From: UBA12567 sp964598425
GTDB lineage: Bacteria; Planctomycetota; Phycisphaerae; Phycisphaerales; SM1A02
Assembly: GCA_964598425.1 (NCBI GenBank)
Contig: CAZRBV010000051.1
Span: forward strand, 1-12,451
Reading direction: 5' to 3'
Length of the DNA: 12,451 nucleotides
Shown: positions 1-6,811 of the stretch, one piece after another
Numbering within the stretch: the stretch's first letter is position 1
How the letters are laid out: each line of letters starts with the position of its first letter
Made by a program: the position numbers and the translations under genes
Notes under the pieces: model-generated
The model's input: only the letters and a program-made list of their open reading frames with translations
The model's database searches: none
Told to the model about the DNA's origin: nothing

Positions 1-161
1 TGTCACCAAAGTTCTGTTCATCGTGAATGCCAAGTGGTGGATGTCACCAAAGTTCTGTTCATCGTGAATGCCAAGTGGTGGATGTCACCAAAGTTCTGTT
101 CATCGTGAATGCCAAGTGGTGGATGTCACCAAAGTTCCAAGTGGTGGATGTCACCAAAGTT
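1..161. repeat. 41-bp tandem repeat array with a nested 25-bp core
   Basis: Three identical 41-bp units occupy 1-41, 42-82 and 83-123. A 25-bp unit (124-148) follows that lacks 16 internal bases, and then a 13-bp partial unit (149-161). Each unit begins TGTCACCAAAGTT and ends CCAAGTGGTGGA. The short unit joins these two ends directly, so the 41-mer reads as a 25-bp core plus a 16-bp insert. Across each unit junction, TGGTG-GATGT-CACCA can form a 5-bp stem. The first unit starts at base 1, so the array probably continues leftwards out of the window. There are no variable spacers, so it is not CRISPR. Its 41-bp period is not a multiple of three, so it is not a protein repeat. From 162 to 255 I see nothing more than the 3' flank of the next gene. 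Confidence 0.95.
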
Positions 162-242
162 GCCCTGAAGATGCCATTGAAGCCCCAAGACCATTCCTCG
201 CGATCGCTGCTACGAGCGCGACGTTGATGGGTGCCCGAGTTG

Positions 243-256
243 GTCGCTGCTGCGAC
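243..256 (-). terminator. Weak hairpin at the 3' end of the 179-aa gene
   Basis: GTCGC-TGCT-GCGAC forms a perfect 5-bp stem with a 4-nt loop, overlapping the last base of the stop codon of the minus-strand gene that ends at 256. No T-run follows on the minus strand, so intrinsic termination is doubtful. Confidence 0.22.
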
Positions 257-795
257 TATGGCAACGCGTAGAAGCCGCGGCCGGTCGATCGGAGTTGCCC
301 GTCGGCTGCAAGGGCCTGCCAGACTTCGTCCGGATAGTCGTGGGGGGGCAGGATCGAATCGAAGTCCGCCGCCTTCCCGCCAGTCAGCGGCCCGACGCCG
401 AGCTTCGACTCATGGTCCAGTCTCATCAGCTTCATTCGCCTCCGGAACGCCTTCATGGCCTGACGCTTCGTCTCGGCAGGAACATCGACGGGTGGCGCTG
501 ATGGCTCGTCTGCCGTGGCTGGCTCCTCCAGGGGGGGCTCATCGCCGCGAAGCCGCGCAATCAAGTGGTCGATGGCATTCAGATCGCGGCCCATGACCAT
601 CGGCATGACTTCCGCCGGATCGGCCTTGGCGGCCGAAAGTGCCTTGTGCAATTGGCCCCACAGGGCAGCCTCCGCGCCATCTGCCTGCAGTGCCGCCGCG
701 ATCTCGGTTGCCCTTGCCAGGAACTCGTCCGGGCTCGGTGCCGGAGCCTTCTGTCCGCCGCCCTTGGATCGCCTTTTATGCTTGCCTTTGGACAT
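256..795 (-). CDS. Unrecognised basic 179-aa protein
   Basis: I do not recognise a family. The start chosen is the internal ATG at 795 (MSKGKHKRR...), because an upstream ATG at 843 adds 16 residues with no signal or clear ribosome site; neither start has a strong Shine-Dalgarno. Residues 1-18 are a Lys/Arg/Gly-rich tail of the kind seen on nucleic-acid-binding proteins. Residues 22-83 look helical and Ala-rich. Residues 84-107 form a Pro/acidic linker, 108-132 a strongly basic helix (AFRRRMKLMR), and 155-179 a compact end reading DEVWQALAADG...GRGFYAL. There is no signal peptide or membrane segment, so it is probably cytoplasmic. It is transcribed away from the astacin gene. A nucleic-acid-binding role is only inference from charge. 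Codon usage and the uninterrupted 540-nt frame support it being a real gene. Confidence 0.68.
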   Translation of the reverse strand: MSKGKHKRRSKGGGQKAPAPSPDEFLARATEIAAALQADGAEAALWGQLHKALSAAKADPAEVMPMVMGRDLNAIDHLIARLRGDEPPLEEPATADEPSAPPVDVPAETKRQAMKAFRRRMKLMRLDHESKLGVGPLTGGKAADFDSILPPHDYPDEVWQALAADGQLRSTGRGFYALP

Positions 796-957
796 CAGCC
801 GCAGCCTACCACGGGGGGCTGGTTCGCAGGCTTGATGATGCATTGGGGGGGGGTTGGTTTTGAGTGGATATGAGGATGAGCACGTGACATTCCAACAGAA
901 TCTGTCATGCTGCGTGGTCCGGTGTGTGCTTACCGATACCCGTAGGAGAGGAACCCC
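796..957. promoter_or_regulatory. Divergent intergenic region with a small inverted repeat
   Basis: This 162-bp gap separates the starts of two divergent genes and so should hold both promoters. I could not identify convincing -35/-10 pairs. It contains TGACA (885-889) and TGTCA (903-907), a 5-bp inverted repeat with a 13-nt loop, preceded by the palindrome CACGTG (881-886). These could be an operator, but this is weak. AGGAG at 944-948 is the ribosome site of the astacin gene. Confidence 0.25.
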
Positions 958-2187
958 ATGTTGTTGATGGCCATGACGACCAGCGTGCTCGCGCTCGCTG
1001 CTTCCGGAGGAGAACGGCTCGGCGATGACGCAACTGCGGGCGATCCGCAGGAGATTCAGGCGTGTGAACTCCTCCTGCTCGATCCACCCGACGAGCGAGG
1101 AGCCGTCGTCACGTGGCTGTGGCCTGGAGGTCTGATCTTTTACGAATTCGACGAGAGTGTCGGCACGGTCAATCGATATCGCATGCGCTCTGCCATGAAT
1201 ACGATGGAAGGCGTGTCAGACGTGCACTTCATCCCTCGTGATGGCGAGACGTCCTACCTCAACATCGGTTCCTTCGGCGGGAACTACACGTATGCCGGCC
1301 AGATCGGCGGATCGCAGACCTTGAGCATTTACAACTGGGATCAGCACTACATCATCTGCCACGAATTGATGCATGCGATGGGCCGGTATCACCAGCACTC
1401 GCGCACTGATCGCAACACATACATCACGGTCAACTACAACAGCATTTATACAGATTGCCAATCGCAGTACGATGTCTACAGTTCTGCGCATTATCTGGAT
1501 TATGACTTCGACTCTGTGATGCACTACGGGCAGTGGGATTGTTCGACGGGCGGCGCGACCATGACGTGCAAGCCCGGCTACGAGCAGTGGCAAAACCAGA
1601 TGGGGCAGCGGAGCCACCTGAGCGATGGCGACATTGGCACCGTTGAAATCATGTATCCCTTTCTGGACCCCGATGTCACGGTCATGTATGTGTCGCTGGG
1701 CTCCGAGGAACTTGAGGCCGGGGAGGAGACATCGATCTTCTCGGTCATGAAGAATGTCGGAGAAGGGGCTGGACTCGATCTTGAGGTCGAGGTTCGCTTG
1801 TCCGAAGACGACGTCATCAACGCATCAGACCAGTTGATTGGCGAAGAAGGCGACGGCTACATTTACAGCGGCGACTTCTTCTATCTCAACGGTTCGGTCA
1901 CAATCCCTGCAGGCACCGCCGACGGAACGTGGTACCTCGGCGTGACGGCAACGGCCGCGGACGATCAGGATGCCACCAATGGCGTCAGCCTCGTTGAGAT
2001 CCAGATTGGCGATCCGCAGCCCTGCAGCGGCGACGCCAATGGCGACGGCGAGATCGGTGTCGATGACATGCTCGCCACGATCGGCGCGTGGGGGGCCTGC
2101 GAGGGCTGCCCGGAAGATGCCAACGGCGACGGGCTTGTCGGCGTGGACGATGTACTCATCATTCTCTCTGGCTGGGGGCCCTGCTGA
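958..2187 (+). CDS. Exported astacin-family (M12A) zinc metalloprotease with CARDB-like and dockerin domains
   Basis: This is a 409-aa secreted endopeptidase. ATG 958 has AGGAG nine bases upstream. Residues 1-15 are a short hydrophobic signal-like segment without the usual basic N-terminus. The catalytic domain spans about 45-234. The zinc motif HELMHAMGRYH gives ligands His135, His139 and His145 with general base Glu136, followed by SRTDRN (148-153) as in astacins. The Met-turn is SVMHY (186-190), whose Tyr is the usual fifth ligand. Astacins normally have Glu directly after the third His; here it is Gln146. Residues 238-350 resemble a CARDB adhesion domain (paired strands, DQLIG, IPAGT..GTWYLGV). 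Residues 356-409 are a two-half dockerin-like tail ending WGPC, with Cys 356, 381, 384 and 409. The porin gene follows 65 bp downstream on the same strand. The family call is firm; the substrate is unknown. Confidence 0.92.
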   Translation: MLLMAMTTSVLALAASGGERLGDDATAGDPQEIQACELLLLDPPDERGAVVTWLWPGGLIFYEFDESVGTVNRYRMRSAMNTMEGVSDVHFIPRDGETSYLNIGSFGGNYTYAGQIGGSQTLSIYNWDQHYIICHELMHAMGRYHQHSRTDRNTYITVNYNSIYTDCQSQYDVYSSAHYLDYDFDSVMHYGQWDCSTGGATMTCKPGYEQWQNQMGQRSHLSDGDIGTVEIMYPFLDPDVTVMYVSLGSEELEAGEETSIFSVMKNVGEGAGLDLEVEVRLSEDDVINASDQLIGEEGDGYIYSGDFFYLNGSVTIPAGTADGTWYLGVTATAADDQDATNGVSLVEIQIGDPQPCSGDANGDGEIGVDDMLATIGAWGACEGCPEDANGDGLVGVDDVLIILSGWGPC

Positions 2188-2215
2188 GCAGCGCTGGCCG
2201 CTCCCAAGGACTTGG
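2186..2215 (+). terminator. Two weak hairpins after the astacin stop
   Basis: GAGC-A-GC / GC-C-GCTC (2186-2203, one A-C mismatch) is followed at once by CCAAG-GA-CTTGG (2204-2215). Neither has a T-run. They could attenuate read-through into the porin gene, but the evidence is slight. Confidence 0.22.
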
Positions 2216-2252
2216 TACACTCCCATACCAGTGATAATAGGGAGTTGCGGAT

Positions 2253-3584
2253 ATGAATATCAGCATCCTGTTGGTTGCCGTTCTATCAAGTCTTGCGTCC
2301 GATGGTGAGCCGAAGGCAGCCGAAGGATTGAAGCAGCAACATGCGGCCCAGTTCAGCGAGACCGCGGGGCATCTGGCTCATCCGATCTCACCAAAGCGTG
2401 CAAGGGCAATGCCCCATCCCAGCCGAAATGTCGCGCCCCGCCCGGCTCGAACCGCCATGTTCGCTGACGATCCCTTTGCACCGATCGATGATCTCCTGAC
2501 GGAACTCCGCAAGGAGTGGCTCGCGCCGATCAATCTGACGTTCAACCCATCTGCTGGCATCACCTATCAGCACGCCACCAAGGTCCGCGATGGATATCCC
2601 CACGGGCGGTCATTCATCTGGTACGGATGGTCCGGCGATTGGACCCTGTGGAGTGACGATGACGGGCTTGGCCAGGTTGTCTATAACGCCGCAGGGAATA
2701 CTGGTCTTGGAACGAGCACCTACCCCTATATGGGTGAGGCGGTGGGCGACCCCGACTACATGAACAACATTCTTGTTGCCGATCGCATTGGCCTGTACAT
2801 GCTGTATTGGCAGCAGGAAATGTGCGACCACACACTACGATTCCGCGTAGGCAAGTTCGAGGATCAGGTGTTCTTTGACAACAACACCATTGCCTACGAT
2901 CCGGTCTCCGGATTCCTCGCGGAGAATTTCAACGAACAGATCGTCATGCCATTCCCGAACTATGCCTTCGGCGTGAATATCGAATGGGATGTGACCGATG
3001 ATCTGACCCTTCGGGGTGGAACGCTCAATTCAGAGAACCCCGGCAACAACGTCGGATTCGAAGGCCTGTCCTGGTCGCATCTCTTTACGACGGCCGAAGC
3101 AGACCTGACAGTGAGGCTCCCGATCAACGGCAAGGACCGTGTTGGGCATTGGCGGTTGACCGGCTGGTACAACAGCATGGAGAATCCATTTGGCGACGGG
3201 AACGTCGGCGGCGGGGGTATCTGTTTCAACATGGATCAGAAGATCTGTGACAACGGATCAGTGTTTATGCGGCTCGGCTGGGGGGAGAATCAGGCGACGC
3301 GATCAAACTTCGCCATCTCAACCGGGTTTGCTGTGGACGCGCCGTTCGGTTTGACGGGACATCACACTGGTCTTGCATTCGAGTACGCCAAGCTCACCGG
3401 GTTTGGCCGATCGCAGGTTGGGCTGCCACCCATTCCGGGAGAGCAGTACATGGCGGAGTGGTACTGGCGGGTCGAATTGACCAACAGTTTCGACATCGGT
3501 CCCGTGGTGCAGATGGTCCGCGACGTCACATCGGGAATCGATACGAGCATTATCTGGGGCGTTCGCTCGAGCTGGTCCTTCTGA
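2253..3584 (+). CDS. OprB-like carbohydrate-selective porin
   Basis: This is a 443-aa outer-membrane beta-barrel, probably passing sugars or other small solutes. ATG 2253 has AGGGAG eight bases upstream. Residues 1-16 form a short signal peptide (MNISILLVAVLSSLAS). Residues 17-75 are a polar, Pro/Arg/His-rich stretch not typical of the barrel. From about residue 93 to the end, aromatic alternating strands appear. The family hallmark is RVGKFEDQVFFDNNTIAYD (198-216), followed by PNYAFGVNIEW (235-245), and the chain ends in strand SIIWGVRSSWSF with the C-terminal Phe used in barrel assembly. The length fits OprB porins (about 400-470 aa). It lies 65 bp after the protease gene, so co-transcription is possible. 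No transporter or sugar-kinase gene is adjacent, so the substrate cannot be guessed. Confidence in a barrel is high and in the OprB family good. Confidence 0.84.
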   Translation: MNISILLVAVLSSLASDGEPKAAEGLKQQHAAQFSETAGHLAHPISPKRARAMPHPSRNVAPRPARTAMFADDPFAPIDDLLTELRKEWLAPINLTFNPSAGITYQHATKVRDGYPHGRSFIWYGWSGDWTLWSDDDGLGQVVYNAAGNTGLGTSTYPYMGEAVGDPDYMNNILVADRIGLYMLYWQQEMCDHTLRFRVGKFEDQVFFDNNTIAYDPVSGFLAENFNEQIVMPFPNYAFGVNIEWDVTDDLTLRGGTLNSENPGNNVGFEGLSWSHLFTTAEADLTVRLPINGKDRVGHWRLTGWYNSMENPFGDGNVGGGGICFNMDQKICDNGSVFMRLGWGENQATRSNFAISTGFAVDAPFGLTGHHTGLAFEYAKLTGFGRSQVGLPPIPGEQYMAEWYWRVELTNSFDIGPVVQMVRDVTSGIDTSIIWGVRSSWSF

Positions 3585-3588
3585 CGTC

Positions 3589-3632
3589 CGCACGCTGGTC
3601 TTCTGGGCTTGAACATCGCACAGGAGCGTGCG
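3589..3632. terminator. Inverted repeat between convergent porin and lipase genes
   Basis: CGCACGCT (3589-3596) and AGCGTGCG (3625-3632) are perfect 8-bp complementary arms around a 28-nt loop, lying in the 71-bp gap between two convergent stop codons. The position suits a bidirectional terminator, though the loop is long and there is no T-run. Confidence 0.35.
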
Positions 3633-3655
3633 CGGTGGGCCTGCAGTCCCGCAGA

Positions 3656-5227
3656 CTATCCAGTCCAGGCCGCAAGCGCGGAGAGCAGATCGTTGACGTC
3701 TACGAAGCCATCGCCGTTGAGGTCTTCAATGCAACCACTGCATGGTCCCCATGCTGCAATGATCGATAGCAGGTCATCGACGCCTACGGCGCCGTCTCCG
3801 TTGACGTCGCCGGGGAGCGAGTTGGTCAGTTCTGGGAATGGATACTCGATGACTTCGATCCGAAGCGTGCCGTTGAAGTCTGGTGCGTTGACGGTTTGAT
3901 ACGTCACGCCCGGCGTTTCAATGTTGATGGCAATGGTGTCCTCGCCGAGCTCATCCCAGCCGTCTCCGATGAGTGGCTCGAACACGCCGTATCGCAGGTC
4001 GTCGTCAATCTCGACGGCGCCGACCGTGACATTGAGGGTCGTTTCGCCGGGCGGAGGAAAGTCGTCGTAGACGAGGTGCCCCGGCTGTATTGAATCGCCG
4101 TTCGAGCCGACTTCATGGATCGGAGACGCGACGCCGTCTGCTTGCCTGTCGCAGACTGGGCCCGTGATGCCCCAGAGCGTCTCGGCGGCAGGCGCTGTGA
4201 CAGAACTCGTAAAGACGATCTCCGCCGGGGTCCAGTCCCAGATCCAGTCATCCGGTTCGTGCATGTCCTGGATCTGCGCCTCCGTGAGGACGATTTGGAC
4301 GCGCCGCGTTCCCGTCAGGAAGCTGGCGATCTGCGCCATGCCCGGATCGTGTTCAGCGAGTTCGTAGTGGTTGACGTGGAAATAGGTCCGCGTCGGCTCG
4401 TGGCCCAGAAAGCGTGACTGCGGAGTGGTCGCGAAATACCACGCGTCTTCTGCAGTGACGACGCCGTCGTTGGCGTGGAAGTCCTCGAGTAGCAGCATCA
4501 CGTCGGTGAGATCACCATCCGTGTCACGTGTCGAAACTTCCATGCCGACGAGGATGTCGCCGAACAATGTGCTGTCAAGCGTGTTGCGGTCGCCGTACTG
4601 GGCGTTGCACCAGTCGTAGTGCATCTGATCGACGTCAATCGAAGGCGTGCCGTATTCCTCCCATAGATCAGACACCGTGTCATTGGTGGCGGCCCAGTGC
4701 CCGGCGAGCACGCCCTCCAGCGACAGCCACCGCGCAACGGCGCCTTCGCTGGCGAGACCGTCGCTGTCGTGGGTAATGAGCCAGCGGGCGACATACGTCC
4801 CCATGCTGGCGCTGACGATGTTGATCTGGCTGGCGCCTGTACGATCCATTACGTTCCGGGCGTACTTTGCAATGATGAATGCATATCGGGGCATGCCTCC
4901 GCCCCACGTGGCGGTGATCGCGTCGAGCTCCGCGATATCTGCTGCGGTGTAGTAGTCTGGAGGTGTGTCGCCGTAGTACGTCGCTGCCGCGACCGCGTTC
5001 TTGGCTTCGGGGGCGTCGGCGATGAGCGGGAGCCCAGCCATGTCGGCGATGACGCCAAGCAGCGGTTCGCTCATGTCCACGCCAAAGGTGCCGGTCATTT
5101 CAGCACCGTCCGGATCAAAACCGTGCAGGTAGATGGTTGCCGTGCGATTTGGGTCGTGCGTCTCGATGGCGGCTGCGCTTGCAGTGATGCAGGCGATGCA
5201 GGCCAGTGCCGCGATGTGGTGGTTCAT
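3656..5227 (-). CDS. Exported lipase-like alpha/beta hydrolase with dockerin tail
   Basis: This is a 523-aa predicted ester or lipid hydrolase. ATG 5227 is chosen over one 30 nt upstream because GAAGGA lies six bases before it and a signal peptide (MNHHIAALACIACITASAAA) starts there. The oxyanion-type HG is in YLHGF (33-37). The nucleophile elbow is NIVSASMGTYVARWL with Ser141, but it reads S-A-S-M-G rather than G-x-S-x-G. NDGVV (Asp254) and VNHYEL (His287) match the NDGLV and NHLDE acid and base motifs of bacterial family I lipases, completing a Ser-Asp-His triad. Residues about 311-470 are an unassigned beta-rich domain, possibly C2-like. Residues 472-523 are a dockerin-like tail that ends AAWTG instead of WGPC. 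The gene lies 36 nt downstream of the propeller gene and is probably its operon partner. The substrate is unknown. Confidence 0.84.
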   Translation of the reverse strand: MNHHIAALACIACITASAAAIETHDPNRTATIYLHGFDPDGAEMTGTFGVDMSEPLLGVIADMAGLPLIADAPEAKNAVAAATYYGDTPPDYYTAADIAELDAITATWGGGMPRYAFIIAKYARNVMDRTGASQINIVSASMGTYVARWLITHDSDGLASEGAVARWLSLEGVLAGHWAATNDTVSDLWEEYGTPSIDVDQMHYDWCNAQYGDRNTLDSTLFGDILVGMEVSTRDTDGDLTDVMLLLEDFHANDGVVTAEDAWYFATTPQSRFLGHEPTRTYFHVNHYELAEHDPGMAQIASFLTGTRRVQIVLTEAQIQDMHEPDDWIWDWTPAEIVFTSSVTAPAAETLWGITGPVCDRQADGVASPIHEVGSNGDSIQPGHLVYDDFPPPGETTLNVTVGAVEIDDDLRYGVFEPLIGDGWDELGEDTIAINIETPGVTYQTVNAPDFNGTLRIEVIEYPFPELTNSLPGDVNGDGAVGVDDLLSIIAAWGPCSGCIEDLNGDGFVDVNDLLSALAAWTG

Positions 5228-5233
5228 GGAGAT

Positions 5234-5239
5234 TCCTTC
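5234..5239 (-). promoter_or_regulatory. Ribosome binding site setting the lipase start
   Basis: On the minus strand GAAGGA sits six bases before ATG 5227. The longer start at 5257 has no comparable site and would bury the signal peptide ten residues in. Confidence 0.7.
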
Positions 5240-5263
5240 ATTCTCGCTTGGATGCAAGAGCCG

Positions 5264-6625
5264 CTATGAGCATGGTCCCCAGGATGCCACCACTGCCAGC
5301 AGGTCATCAACGTCAACGGTGCCGCTGCCATCGGTATCGGCGGGGCAGCCGCTGCATGGTCCCCACACTTCGATGGTGGCGAGGAGATCATCGACACCGA
5401 CCGTACCGTCGCCGTCCAGGTCTTGTGGGCAGTCAGAGTTCGCTTCGCCCTCGTACTTGGCGACGGTCGAGAGATTCATATTGTTCGAGCCAACGGTCCA
5501 CGCTTCGGTTTCGTCGAGAAACTCGGTGTCGAGTGGCCCCGTTGTCAGGCCGGGCAGGTCGCCAATCCACGTGACGCCGCCGTCGTTGGTGTGCAGACAG
5601 ATCATCTCGACGTCGCCTGCTCCGTTGGGGCCGAATCCGATCGCAAAGCCATCGTTGGCATTGAGGAAATCGACCGTGGTGAGCGTGTAGTTGGCCCCCG
5701 GCGTCGTTTGATACTCCCAGGTCGACCAGCCGTCATCAGTGTGCAGCAGGTACGGCGTGTAATCCGGTCCGCCGCCGACGGCCCAGCCGTCCTGATCGTT
5801 GAGCATGCAGATCTGATTGAGATAGAAGTTGCCCTCGTCCCAGAAGAGCTGCGTCCATGTGTGGCCACCGTCGAGAGTGCGGGCAATCGCTGCCTGGTAG
5901 GGGCTGCCGCGCCTGCCCTGATAGCCACTGGGAAGGCGGCCGAGCGATGGGTAGCCGTCGGCGAAATGGTAGCCCGGCGCATCGCGGTCTTCGGGAAAGG
6001 CGCCGCCCGTCATCCAGCCGCGCTGCTCGTCGATGAAGTCACAGTAGCGCGCATATGTCGGGACACCCCATTCGACTCCAGTCCAGGTGCCGCCGCCATC
6101 ATCGCTGATGCAGATGCCTGTTTGCTCGGGACCGAATATGTCGGCCCAGCTGCTTGGAACTTTGATGTGCAGGTCATCGACGGCTTGCACGCACTGTGTG
6201 GACCACTGCATGCTTCCTGGCATGATGACAGCATCCCAGGATGCGCCGCCATCATGAGTCACGAGCATGCCTGGCTCGACGAGAAACTGCACGCCGCCGA
6301 CCCACATGTGGTTGCCTTCGGTCAGCGAACCGGGGTTCGCGACGGCATCGCATGCGAGCAGCATGAGCGCGCTTGGGACGCTGTTGAGAGACCAGTTCTC
6401 GCCGCCGTCGAGCGTGCGGTGGATGACGGAGCCGACGCCGTTGGTGCCGCCGATCGTCCAGCCCTGATTGGAATCGGTGAATGAGACGCCGGCAAGGAAG
6501 GTGGCAAGTCCGTAGTCCTGCTCGGACCACGAGCCGTAGGTGGACGCGGCTGCGTTGGGGGCCGACGCCGCCAGGGTCCATACTGACAAGACGACCGTTG
6601 CAGGGACGCTGCGGATGACTCGCAC
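5264..6625 (-). CDS. Exported BNR/Asp-box (Ycf48/sortilin-like) beta-propeller protein with dockerin tail
   Basis: This is a 453-aa protein with a GTG start at 6625, AGGAG eight bases upstream, and a signal peptide of about 28 residues (basic MRVIR, hydrophobic core, ASAPNAAA). Six Asp-box motifs of the form S/T-x-D-G-x-x-x-W are visible: TLDGGENW (71), THDGGASW (123), SDDGGGTW (174), TLDGGHTW (250), TDDGWSTW (296) and TNDGGVTW (346). These pair with blade phrases such as QGWTIGG, RGWMTGG, DGWAVGG and EAWTVGS, as in Ycf48-like photosystem-assembly propellers and sortilin-like domains. No sialidase catalytic set is evident, so a binding or scaffold role is more likely than catalysis. Residues 399-453 are a two-half dockerin tail with Cys 399, 424, 427 and 452, ending WGPCS; the second loop has Ser in place of one Asp. 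It is the first gene of a probable operon with the lipase. Confidence 0.88.
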   Translation of the reverse strand: MRVIRSVPATVVLSVWTLAASAPNAAASTYGSWSEQDYGLATFLAGVSFTDSNQGWTIGGTNGVGSVIHRTLDGGENWSLNSVPSALMLLACDAVANPGSLTEGNHMWVGGVQFLVEPGMLVTHDGGASWDAVIMPGSMQWSTQCVQAVDDLHIKVPSSWADIFGPEQTGICISDDGGGTWTGVEWGVPTYARYCDFIDEQRGWMTGGAFPEDRDAPGYHFADGYPSLGRLPSGYQGRRGSPYQAAIARTLDGGHTWTQLFWDEGNFYLNQICMLNDQDGWAVGGGPDYTPYLLHTDDGWSTWEYQTTPGANYTLTTVDFLNANDGFAIGFGPNGAGDVEMICLHTNDGGVTWIGDLPGLTTGPLDTEFLDETEAWTVGSNNMNLSTVAKYEGEANSDCPQDLDGDGTVGVDDLLATIEVWGPCSGCPADTDGSGTVDVDDLLAVVASWGPCS

Positions 6626-6676
6626 GGTGGATTCTCCTCTCCGCCGGTTGGCCCCACAACCAGACCGCTGCGCTCG

Positions 6677-6704
6677 ATACTAACCGGATGAGCAGTGCAG
6701 TCAA
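6677..6704 (-). promoter_or_regulatory. Sigma70-like promoter for the propeller-lipase unit
   Basis: Read on the minus strand, TTGACT (6704-6699) is a five-of-six match to the -35 consensus. A 16-nt spacer separates it from TAGTAT (6682-6677), a four-of-six match to the -10. Transcription would begin about 45 nt before the GTG start at 6625, leaving room for the AGGAG site at 6638-6634. It lies in the 186-bp gap shared with the divergent lipoprotein gene, for which I found no equally good promoter. Confidence 0.55.
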
Positions 6705-6797
6705 GCGATTGGTTTAAGTCCCTGCCGCGAACGATTCACACAGGATATTCGCTCGCCGGTGTACCATTCAGCACACAATCGCCCCAGTGCAAACTTC

Positions 6798-6803
6798 GAA
6801 GGG
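6798..6803 (+). promoter_or_regulatory. Ribosome binding site setting the lipoprotein GTG start
   Basis: GAAGGG lies eight bases before GTG 6812. That start puts a short basic region and hydrophobic core directly ahead of the lipobox, whereas the in-frame ATG at 6695 adds 39 residues and overlaps the divergent promoter. Confidence 0.6.
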
Positions 6804-6811
6804 TCATAATC

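Noticed and set aside
1..161. CRISPR array
   Set aside because: Repeats are directly adjacent with no variable spacers, and no cas gene is present.
27..271. Short plus-strand genes spanning the repeat array
   Set aside because: They arise because the 41-bp units rotate through reading frames; they have no ribosome site and no protein-like composition.
2212..2240. Promoter TTGGTA/TAATAG just before the porin gene
   Set aside because: The resulting transcript would begin at or inside the AGGGAG ribosome site at 2239-2244, so it could not support the observed Shine-Dalgarno start.
5423..6484. 353-codon plus-strand open frame
   Set aside because: It is antisense to the propeller gene, whose Asp boxes, signal peptide and ribosome site are clear.
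6695..6811. N-terminal extension of the lipoprotein from ATG 6695
   Set aside because: It overlaps the divergent promoter, lacks a ribosome site and would place the lipoprotein signal peptide 39 residues inside the protein.
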